From Virgibacillus ihumii (GTDB lineage: Bacteria; Bacillota; Bacilli; Bacillales; Amphibacillaceae), in assembly GCF_902726655.1 (NCBI RefSeq), contig NZ_CACVAN010000001.1, positions 2,666,001 through 2,730,000 of the forward strand: a DNA stretch of 64,000 nucleotides. Reading direction: 5' to 3'. The position numbers and the translations under genes are program-made. Below, one piece after another: positions 57,396-64,000 of this stretch. The first letter of the stretch is position 1. Each line of letters begins with the position of its first letter. The notes under the pieces were generated by a model. That model was not told the DNA's origin, did not search any database, and worked only from the letters and a program-made list of their open reading frames with translations.

Positions 57396-58157
57396 ATGAA
57401 TGTGACGAACAAAGTTTTTTCAAAAATTGTTAAGGATAAGCCTTTTCATGATTTTCAGCAACGATTTAAAAAAGTATTGAATAATTCGGATAAGCGAGCT
57501 TATGTATTAGAGCTAAGTAACGATCAATTAAAACAATTATATGATGGTGTGCTACCATCTATTGAAACGAGCATCTATGCCGAGATGGAGTATGTCATGG
57601 TAGCCATTAGCACCACTTATAATGTTATTCTCCAGCAGCAAAAGGAAGAAGTCGAGAAAAACATGAAAAAGAAACAGGATGCGAAAAACAAACGGAGTAA
57701 CGGTATTCAATCATTGGGAGGTCATAAGTTCTTTTCGTTAAATAAACCATCCGAAGGTGAGCAGCAACAAGAAAAAGCCGATATATCATCCGGGGAAAAA
57801 GAAATACAGAAATATGTATACGGACGGATTAAGGCATTTATGGGTCATGGGGAATCGTTTCAGCGATTTGTTACGCACGTTGTTACGAATTATCAATCGC
57901 TGCAAAAACAGCGAATTGATGTCCTGATGATTAAAAATGCTGCCTATCAAACCTTTGAATCCACTTTATTTGACGAACCATTCATTGTTGAATATGGATT
58001 TAAAGAAGCCTATCAGCTGCATAATCAGTTAGTTCAAGCGTTCCATACAAAGTTTGATGAATTGTTGTTTACAGGGGAAGTATTAGATACAGATGAAAAG
58101 ATCAATGAACAGGTGATTGACGTTATATTACGTAAGTTTGAATCGAAAATAGCTTAA
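57396..58157 (+). CDS. Hypothetical transfer-operon protein
   Basis: 253 residues, soluble and Lys/Gln-rich. N-terminal helical domain (residues 1-85), a disordered basic linker with KKKQDAKNKRSNG and a Gly/Ser/Glu-rich stretch, and a C-terminal domain with FQRFVTHVVTNYQSLQKQRI and EYGFKEAYQLHNQLVQAF. TTGGAGGTGAG precedes the ATG. No family recognised. Confidence 0.6.
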   Translation: MNVTNKVFSKIVKDKPFHDFQQRFKKVLNNSDKRAYVLELSNDQLKQLYDGVLPSIETSIYAEMEYVMVAISTTYNVILQQQKEEVEKNMKKKQDAKNKRSNGIQSLGGHKFFSLNKPSEGEQQQEKADISSGEKEIQKYVYGRIKAFMGHGESFQRFVTHVVTNYQSLQKQRIDVLMIKNAAYQTFESTLFDEPFIVEYGFKEAYQLHNQLVQAFHTKFDELLFTGEVLDTDEKINEQVIDVILRKFESKIA

Positions 58158-58174
58158 AAAGGGAGATGAGTAAC

Positions 58175-58396
58175 ATGGTGAAAGATATGTTTTGGGATAA
58201 TAGCGCTAGAGCCCTATTAATAGGTTTACTTGAAACGTATGGAAAAGATTATTTGGAAAAAGAAATGCCGTTTCCTGAAAACGTACAGCAAGGTATTCTT
58301 GGAACAGCAAAACATCATGTTGAGGAAAGGATGGGAGTAAAACATTTCGTCGAAGGTAAAACAGGAGATTATCCATATGAAACAAAATGCTTATAA
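58175..58396 (+). CDS. Small hypothetical protein
   Basis: 73 residues from ATG 58,175 (GGGAG 9 bases upstream). DMFWDNSARALLIGLLETYG, basic centre. Its end overlaps the next start by 20 bases. No family recognised. Confidence 0.55.
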   Translation: MVKDMFWDNSARALLIGLLETYGKDYLEKEMPFPENVQQGILGTAKHHVEERMGVKHFVEGKTGDYPYETKCL

Positions 58397-59438
58397 AAAG
58401 CTCGTGTTTCAAAACATTGAAAATGCCTTAGATGAATTAAATGCAGAAGATAAAGGACACTACTTTATTTGTAATTGTCCTGAATGCCATGAACATGAAG
58501 CCTTTATGTATAAGAACAATCAGCGATTTATTCAATGTAACCGGGAAAACCATTGTGGTTCACGTATGATGCTGGAATTTCATGAAAAGGGGAATATGTC
58601 AGCATATGAAGAACAAATGGAAAAGACCTATCCGAATCTAACACCAGAACAACGACAAGCGTTAAATTGGTCGGCACGGGTTTTCTCTTTTGCCAAGACC
58701 GGTTTAAAAAGTAAATCATTAGATAATGGATACCGTGGACTTTCTACAAAAGTTTCACGGTCTTTTATTGCTGATTTACAGCGAGAAAAAGTGGTGCAGC
58801 ATCTCTTTCAAAAGGCTGAACCATTACTGGGGAAGGATTACTCCCATAATAGCTGGATGTGCAAACGAAATTTGGTGTTTCCATTGTATGGGGAAGATGA
58901 CACATTAGATAGAGTCTTGCTTCGCTCCAGTATGGATGAAACGATCGAACCAAAAGAAATACAACTTATTTTGAATCCTTCCAAAGAAACGAGGGATTTT
59001 TTCATGGATATTCCAGATCATGCTGAAACGGTTGTGATAAGTGAGTCTATATTGGATGCTCTCTCTTTCCGTGAAGTGGATGAAAATGTTGGATTCATTG
59101 CTTTAACCGGAGCTTCCAAAACACGAAAAGTAAAAGAGCATATCCATGATAACACAAACCAATGGTGTGATAAGCATGTGATTGTTGCGATGGATGATGA
59201 TAAGGCGGGGTGGAAAGCAACACAAGATATTGTAAGTGCATTAGATCAGAAAGGAATTGATTGGTCGGTGTTTGATTACACTGGTGATTGTAAAGATGCA
59301 AATGAGAACTTACAAGACAATCGAAAAGCATTTGAAAAGGCGTATTATCAACTATCAACACACATGAAGGCTAAAGAAATAAATGCTGCATTAAAACAAG
59401 AGAAAGAAAGGGTGTTCAGTGTTGAATACGAACCATAA
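58377..59438 (+). CDS. Primase-like protein with zinc and Toprim domains
   Basis: 353 residues. N-terminal Cys-rich region FICNCPECHEHEAF and FIQCNRENHCG (two zinc ligand sets, CHC2-like), a central region, and a Toprim fold: motif with Glu VVISESILDALSF and metal-binding IVAMDDDKAGWKATQDIVSA. Toprim plus zinc finger is the layout of DnaG-type and plasmid primases, but no clear RNA-polymerase region with all DnaG motifs is seen. Likely makes primers for transferred or complementary strand synthesis in the recipient. Overlaps the next gene by 20 bases. Confidence 0.75.
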   Translation: MKQNAYKKLVFQNIENALDELNAEDKGHYFICNCPECHEHEAFMYKNNQRFIQCNRENHCGSRMMLEFHEKGNMSAYEEQMEKTYPNLTPEQRQALNWSARVFSFAKTGLKSKSLDNGYRGLSTKVSRSFIADLQREKVVQHLFQKAEPLLGKDYSHNSWMCKRNLVFPLYGEDDTLDRVLLRSSMDETIEPKEIQLILNPSKETRDFFMDIPDHAETVVISESILDALSFREVDENVGFIALTGASKTRKVKEHIHDNTNQWCDKHVIVAMDDDKAGWKATQDIVSALDQKGIDWSVFDYTGDCKDANENLQDNRKAFEKAYYQLSTHMKAKEINAALKQEKERVFSVEYEP

Positions 59439-61731
59439 ACCACTGACGGAACGATGGAGTAATGGAAAAGTCGTTAGCGTTTTTATAACGGGTGTAACCA
59501 TAGCCAGTTTTTTTATGGCCAATTTCTTATTACACTTCTTTCAACAAGTGGGAAAGTTGATCATACGGTTTTCCGAAAATGCCAAGACATTTTCATTTGA
59601 ATCCTTTTCCGTGGATTGGCATTCCTTTTTTATCTTCCAGGAAGAGCATTGGAAGTATTATATCGGGTTTTATATAGTGCTAGCTGTCGGGATTATCAAA
59701 CTACTCTACAATATTAGGATGAATTATCAATCCATTAATCATGGGCAGCATGGAACGAATGAGTTTGAATCCGTAAAAAATATGAAAAAGCAATATCAGA
59801 TCATACCGGCCTCCAAAGAAGCGTATGACGGAAAAGGTGGTACCATTGTTGGTGGTCTTCATCAAGGCAGAAACTATTCTTTATTAATTGATAATGCCCC
59901 TGTTCACACCATGATTATTGGGATTACGCGTTCCGGTAAAGGGGAAACCTTTGTTGTACCAATGGTGGATGTGCAAAGTCGGGCTAGTGAAAAGCCTTCT
60001 TTAGTTATTAATGACCCTAAAGGCGAATTGGCTGGTGCATCCTATGAAACATTGAAACAACGGGGATATGACGTATATGTTTTTAATTTGATTGAACATG
60101 CCATGAGCATGGGTTTTAACCCCTTACAGTTAGTAATTGATTCGTGGAAACAAGGTCGTGCTGCGGATGCACAAAGGTATGCCAACAGTGTGGCGTTTAG
60201 TTTGTATCACAATCCAGATGCGAAGGACCCTTTCTGGTCGAATAGTGCGAAGTCCCTTGTTACGGCGATTATCCTTGCTTTGACCGAGGATATGATAAAA
60301 CTCGGAAAAGAAGAACGCGTTACCATGTATTCTGTTGCGAACTTTCTTTCCAGTAAAGGAAGTGATACGGATGACCAAGGGAACAATGCATTGGATGAAT
60401 TTTTTCAAGCGAGGAATGAAAATAATCCAGCTCGCATGATGTATGCAACCAGTAACTTTTCCAAGGGTAATGCAAGAGGAAGTATTTTCAGCGTAGCCAT
60501 GGATAAGCTGCAAATATTCACATTGGAACCAAACGCTAAGGTAACTTCACATAACAGTTTGGATTTTACGGAAATTGGATTTGGTAATAAACCGGTAGCT
60601 GTCTTTTTGGCAACACCTGATTCTGATCAGTCCAATGATGTGTTGGCAAGTATTTTTGTTAGTCAGCTATACCGTGTCAACTCGGAAAAAGCGACGAAAA
60701 GTAAGAATGGTAAGATGAAACGAAATGTCCATTTCTTACTTGATGAATTTGGGAACATGCCGCCAATTGATGGAATGGCCAGCATGGTAACAGTTGGTGC
60801 TGGACGTGGTTTCCGTTATCACTTAGTTATTCAGGCCTATTCCCAAGTAAAGTCGGCTTACGGAGATGATTCAGACACCATTATTGGAAACTGTTCCAAT
60901 CAGATTTATATCCTGACAGAGGATAAAAGTACAGCAGAGCATTACTCCAGTATGTTAGGGAATCGAACGATAACGGATGTTGGTCGTTCCGGCCCGATTA
61001 CTTCTACAGATAAATCACACAATGAGTCTACAAAAGAACGTGCATTGTTGACACCGGATGAATTAATGCGGTTAAAAGAAGGGCAATCCGTTTTAATCCG
61101 CGTAAATAAGCGACAAGATCAGAAACGAAGAAAGATTGAACCGAAGCCTATCTTTAACGAAGATGTAACCAGTCATAAGTTCCGGTATGAATACCTGGCC
61201 GATGACTTTGATACCGATCAATCCATTATGATGCTACCTCTTTTTTCCGATAAGTATCATGACATGGAGCTGCAGAAACTGGTGTATTCCGCAAAAGTCA
61301 ATGGAGATGTATTTTTACGAATGAAAGATGTGATGACAGATGATGCATTTCAACGGTACAAAACCAGTGTATTACAAATAGAACAGAGTCAGGGGGATTT
61401 GGATGATGACGTAACACATGAATTGTTGCAATCTATCGAGAATTGGTCGTTCCTTCATTTCTTGAGTTTTTTGGTTTATCATCCTTCTTTTACACGGTTG
61501 CATTTACAGACAATGAACACGTTGAATACGTTTTTGTCGGAAGATGTTATGCAGCAATGGCGTGATAAAGCTACCAAACGAATTGAACAACAACTAAACA
61601 AACAGAAGGAACAAGAAAGGGCAGAGGCCGAAAAAGAAAGGATTGAGGAACTTCCAAATGAGGACAGCGAATCAGAAGATAATGAAGAACATCAAAAAGC
61701 TAAAAAGGTACGAGAAGAAGCTACAATGTAA
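59419..61731 (+). CDS. Type IV coupling protein, VirD4/TraG family
   Basis: 770 residues. N-terminal membrane region with two to three helices (VISFFMANFLLHFF-like; FYIVLAVGIIKLL), then the nucleotide-binding domain: Walker A MIIGITRSGKGETFVVPM, SLVINDPKGELAGASYETLK, PFWSNSAKSLVTAIILA, and Walker B VHFLLDEFGNMPPIDGMAS. Links the DNA-protein substrate to the secretion channel. Charged C-terminal tail. The start is GTG with GAAAGGGTG 5 bases upstream. Confidence 0.95.
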   Translation: MLNTNHKPLTERWSNGKVVSVFITGVTIASFFMANFLLHFFQQVGKLIIRFSENAKTFSFESFSVDWHSFFIFQEEHWKYYIGFYIVLAVGIIKLLYNIRMNYQSINHGQHGTNEFESVKNMKKQYQIIPASKEAYDGKGGTIVGGLHQGRNYSLLIDNAPVHTMIIGITRSGKGETFVVPMVDVQSRASEKPSLVINDPKGELAGASYETLKQRGYDVYVFNLIEHAMSMGFNPLQLVIDSWKQGRAADAQRYANSVAFSLYHNPDAKDPFWSNSAKSLVTAIILALTEDMIKLGKEERVTMYSVANFLSSKGSDTDDQGNNALDEFFQARNENNPARMMYATSNFSKGNARGSIFSVAMDKLQIFTLEPNAKVTSHNSLDFTEIGFGNKPVAVFLATPDSDQSNDVLASIFVSQLYRVNSEKATKSKNGKMKRNVHFLLDEFGNMPPIDGMASMVTVGAGRGFRYHLVIQAYSQVKSAYGDDSDTIIGNCSNQIYILTEDKSTAEHYSSMLGNRTITDVGRSGPITSTDKSHNESTKERALLTPDELMRLKEGQSVLIRVNKRQDQKRRKIEPKPIFNEDVTSHKFRYEYLADDFDTDQSIMMLPLFSDKYHDMELQKLVYSAKVNGDVFLRMKDVMTDDAFQRYKTSVLQIEQSQGDLDDDVTHELLQSIENWSFLHFLSFLVYHPSFTRLHLQTMNTLNTFLSEDVMQQWRDKATKRIEQQLNKQKEQERAEAEKERIEELPNEDSESEDNEEHQKAKKVREEATM

Positions 61732-61746
61732 ATGGGAGGGTATAAA

Positions 61747-61989
61747 ATGAAACATAATGATTATCGTGTGAAATGGGATGTTATTGAAGAAATTGCTGTA
61801 ATATATGTCAGTCAGTCCGGCTGGACGAAAGAACTTAATAGGATAAGCTGGAATGGGGGTGAACCGAAGTATGATGTCAGGTGGTGGAATCCGACTAAAA
61901 CAATAATCGGTAAAGGATTCACCTTTACACCGGAAGAATTGGAAAAGCTAAAAGAGATTATTGATACGAAAATACCGAATCTTTCATAA
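61747..61989 (+). CDS. PC4/YdbC-like single-stranded DNA-binding protein
   Basis: 80 residues. The SWNGGEPKYDVRWW core followed by IGKGFTFTPEELEKLKEII is the YdbC/PC4 family pattern that binds ssDNA. In a transfer operon it could coat or guide the transferred strand, which is inference. ATG 61,747 is 7 bases after GGGAGGG. Confidence 0.8.
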   Translation: MKHNDYRVKWDVIEEIAVIYVSQSGWTKELNRISWNGGEPKYDVRWWNPTKTIIGKGFTFTPEELEKLKEIIDTKIPNLS

Positions 61990-62070
61990 TTAGGAGTGGG
62001 AAACTATTTCCATAGGTTTGGAGGATTGATATACTAATTAAAAAAGAGAAATGGAGTGATGGTGTACATT

Positions 62071-62658
62071 ATGCGAAAACGATTGTTGATTAGTTTCATC
62101 GTAATGTCATTTCTACTTATATTAACGGCATGTGGAGATAGTGGTAATGCTGCCAAGGATGATGCTCAAAGCACAGCAGATAATCCAGAAGTTGGATTGA
62201 ATAAGATTACACTTGATGCATTAGTTCAAAAAAAGGAAAACAATGAAGCCTTTTATGTACTCATGTTTGATGCAAAGAAGGAATATGTTAAAAACACTAA
62301 ACTCATAGATGCTTATAATAAAGCATTAAAAGAAAGGGATATGAAAGCCTATTACATTAATCTTCACGATTTAAGCTATGACAGGAATCAAAAATTAAAA
62401 TCTTTAAGAGAAGCATTTGATAATAAAAATTCCGGTCACAGTCCATTTGCAGATGGAGGAATGACAGTTGTTCATCATGGTAAAATCAGTTCTCCATTTG
62501 CTTATTTTGGTAAAGCCTGGCTTTTAAATACTACGATCGGAGAAAAGGGAAATAACGACGAATCATTTCTTAAGAAAAGCATCTATAAAGATGTAAAAGA
62601 AGGTATCCAATTAAGTCTTGATTATGTGAACGAAAATAAAATTGATATGAGTAAATAA
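62071..62658 (+). CDS. Lipoprotein with thioredoxin-like fold, no CxxC
   Basis: 195 residues from ATG 62,071. Lipoprotein signal with lipobox LTAC (Cys21). The mature part has strand-helix segments NNEAFYVLMFDAKKEYVKNT, AYYINLHDLSYDRNQ and GMTVVHHGKISSPFAYFG typical of thioredoxin folds, but the usual CxxC is absent, so redox activity is not expected. May be an envelope assembly or entry-exclusion factor. The start among GTG 62,056, ATG 62,059 and ATG 62,071 is not certain. Confidence 0.7.
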   Translation: MRKRLLISFIVMSFLLILTACGDSGNAAKDDAQSTADNPEVGLNKITLDALVQKKENNEAFYVLMFDAKKEYVKNTKLIDAYNKALKERDMKAYYINLHDLSYDRNQKLKSLREAFDNKNSGHSPFADGGMTVVHHGKISSPFAYFGKAWLLNTTIGEKGNNDESFLKKSIYKDVKEGIQLSLDYVNENKIDMSK

Positions 62659-62663
62659 CAATT

Positions 62664-62691
62664 GACTTGCCTCCTTTGGCAAGTCTTTTTT
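62664..62691 (+). terminator. Terminator after the lipoprotein gene
   Basis: GACTTGCC / GGCAAGTC perfect 8-bp stem, 6-base loop, six T then AT. Confidence 0.85.
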
Positions 62692-62712
62692 ATGTAGAAA
62701 GTGAGGGGTAGA

Positions 62713-64000
62713 ATGGGTGATGGTAATAAGGAAGCCCTTAAACAGTTATATGAAGATTTAGCTGCTATTTTGGACATTTATAGTGGCTGGTTGTATGATA
62801 ACTTAATCCGAAATATTGGTTGGGGTATCATCCAATTACTAGTTTGGATTAATGACTGGATAGAGGGTGTCGCAGATACTGTTGTTAGCTTAGGTGGTTT
62901 ATATGATAGCCCGGCTATGCAGCAATTCATGGAAAAAATGCAACCTTTGGCGTTGGCGCTCTTTGTTGTGTCTGTTACCGTGCTTGGCTTTTTGTTTATG
63001 TTAAATAAAATCGAGAAACGAAATGAAGTCGCCATGAATATTTTGGTTGCGGTTAGTATGATATTAGTTATTCCCTCTCTGATGGGGATGATGGATGATT
63101 TACTGAATGTTGGATTGAATGAATTGGATGAAAGTGGAACCTTATCTGATGATGTATTAAAGCGAAATATTGCGGATGTGAAATATTATGTGGACAGTGG
63201 ATTTAATTATGCCAGTGGCTTGGATAAAGATAAAATGGCAGGGAATGAAAACTTATTACCACATCCACCGCACCCGAAAAGTAAAGAGATTGGAACCACA
63301 AATTATACGTATGGAAATGAATTAGAAAATCCAGAAACGATTGAAGTCAATGAAAAATTAAATGTTTATGAAGATGATGGATGGTTTCCATGGACAACAA
63401 AACCATGGGTTAAAGAATTAAAAAGAAAATCCGACAACGGTGGTCTTGGATATGACTTTTTAACGAAGAAATTAATTTCCACCGGAGATGGTGGTACTCG
63501 GGTTGTTCAACTTCGAAAAAACACTGTTCCAGCAACGAATCTTGGGCAACAAAGCTATTACCGGTACCATATTAATTGGTTTATCATCATTGCCACACTT
63601 TCGGTAACTGCCTTTGCATTGGCAATAACAGTTATCAAAATTGGTCGTGCCATGTTTGATCTGGCGTATCATCAGCTGCATGGAATGTTTACAGCTGCAA
63701 CAGACTTAACTGGCGGTCAACGCTTGAAAAAAGTATTAACAGAGATTGTCAGTACGTTTGCTGTTATTTTTGTCATGATGGTATTACTGCAAATGTTTAT
63801 ATTCTACGCACAGTGGGCGAACAACATGGAACGTCATATTGGCATTGTCGGTGTGATTCTGTTGTTAATTGCGGGTGCATGGGCGTTAATTGATGCCCCA
63901 GACATTATTCAACGTACAATGGGTATTGATGCAGGTTTGCGTTCTGGATACCAAGCTATGATGGGAGGATATGCTGCCGGTAAAATGGTAGGTGCCGGTG
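62713..64000 (+). CDS. VirB6/TrbL-like polytopic transfer protein, partial
   Basis: Open frame from ATG 62,713 (GTGAGGGG just upstream) to the window end, at least 429 residues, not stopped. Hydrophobic segments near 80-100 (MQPLALALFVVSVTVLGFLF), 105-125, 290-315 (INWFIIIATLSVTAFALAIT), 350-375 and 385-400, separated by a long extracellular acidic loop. Resembles the inner-membrane channel component of Gram-positive conjugation systems of the pLS20/TrbL kind. The C-terminus (often a lytic or CHAP domain) would lie beyond the window. Confidence 0.75.
   Translation, partial: MGDGNKEALKQLYEDLAAILDIYSGWLYDNLIRNIGWGIIQLLVWINDWIEGVADTVVSLGGLYDSPAMQQFMEKMQPLALALFVVSVTVLGFLFMLNKIEKRNEVAMNILVAVSMILVIPSLMGMMDDLLNVGLNELDESGTLSDDVLKRNIADVKYYVDSGFNYASGLDKDKMAGNENLLPHPPHPKSKEIGTTNYTYGNELENPETIEVNEKLNVYEDDGWFPWTTKPWVKELKRKSDNGGLGYDFLTKKLISTGDGGTRVVQLRKNTVPATNLGQQSYYRYHINWFIIIATLSVTAFALAITVIKIGRAMFDLAYHQLHGMFTAATDLTGGQRLKKVLTEIVSTFAVIFVMMVLLQMFIFYAQWANNMERHIGIVGVILLLIAGAWALIDAPDIIQRTMGIDAGLRSGYQAMMGGYAAGKMVGAG

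Larger units (their letters stand above)
47718..64000. mobile_element. Integrative conjugative element, left part (right end outside window)
   Basis: Beginning at tRNA-Arg(CCU): tyrosine integrase, ImmA-type protease and repressor on minus; then a rightward block with XRE, phage-type replisome organizer/DnaC, an ArpU-type regulator and a T4SS-type transfer operon (coupling protein, VirB6-like protein). Coding genes are close-packed, mostly small, and AT-richer in feel than the core genes. The right end, the relaxase, VirB4 and attR are not visible. Integrated conjugative plasmid is the alternative. Confidence 0.85.

Overview
The window is a low-GC Firmicute chromosome segment centred on the replication origin, followed on the right by the left part of an integrated conjugative element (ICE). 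Sporulation-linked genes (spo0J, soj, yyaC, spoIIIJ/yidC, jag), the gene order rpmH-dnaA-dnaN-yaaA-recF-remB-gyrB-gyrA, canonical parS sites, T-box leaders and RNA features all point to Bacillaceae. The protein sequences look most like the halotolerant Virgibacillus/Oceanobacillus/Lentibacillus group; that last step is inference from memory, not a search.

Layout. 1-2,760: a small membrane protein and a molybdate ABC transporter (modABC). 2,768-7,765 (minus): rpsF-ssb-rpsR with its promoter and leader, the GTPase ychF, a DUF951 protein, an MscS-type channel and a YkvI-like membrane protein. 7,855-12,660: yyaC, an AraC/GyrI-type regulator, an XRE regulator with membrane segments, a DUF554 protein and a cysteine-desulfurase-like enzyme. 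12,828-22,370 (minus): spo0J, soj, noc, rsmG, mnmG, mnmE, jag, yidC, rnpA, rpmH. Two identical parS sites in opposite orientation lie at 11,830 and 15,531. 22,371-24,457: bipartite oriC flanking dnaA, with DnaA boxes, a DnaA-trio-like run and an AT-rich unwinding region. 24,458-32,084 (plus): dnaN, yaaA, recF, remB, gyrB, gyrA. No rRNA operon follows gyrA, unlike B. subtilis. 32,253-40,440: EcsC-family gene, yaaC (minus), guaB, dacA, pdxST, T-box-serS and tRNA-Ser(UGA). 40,595-45,691 is an insertion relative to the B. subtilis order: T-box-regulated proC, a polar amino-acid ABC transporter and an aldo/keto reductase. Then dck and dgk (minus) and tRNA-Arg(CCU).

The ICE starts at the 3' end of tRNA-Arg and runs off the window. 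Its left end has a tyrosine integrase, an ImmA-like protease and an XRE repressor (minus strand), facing a divergent rightward operon. That operon has a second XRE protein, a wrecked Rha antirepressor, an excisionase-like HTH protein, a phage-type DnaD-like replisome organizer and a DnaC-like helicase loader, a set of small proteins, and an ArpU-family (phage late-gene type) regulator. Next comes an exactly 12-bp-periodic array of five CGAACAAA-type repeats just upstream of an extended -10 promoter and a leader hairpin plus terminator. This opens the transfer operon: small membrane proteins, coiled-coil proteins, a zinc/Toprim primase-like protein, a VirD4/TraG coupling protein, a PC4/YdbC-like ssDNA-binding protein, a thioredoxin-like lipoprotein and a VirB6/TrbL-like membrane protein. 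No relaxase or VirB4 is visible before the window ends.

The most interesting proposal is that this ICE has borrowed a phage early/late switch: the ArpU-type protein activates the transfer operon through the 12-bp repeats, with a terminator in the leader as a second gate. Other unexplained structure includes a roughly 140-bp two-copy intergenic element with covarying hairpins, a 21-bp tandem array, and a dispersed repeat family ending in GGGCGCTTACGC-like sequence.
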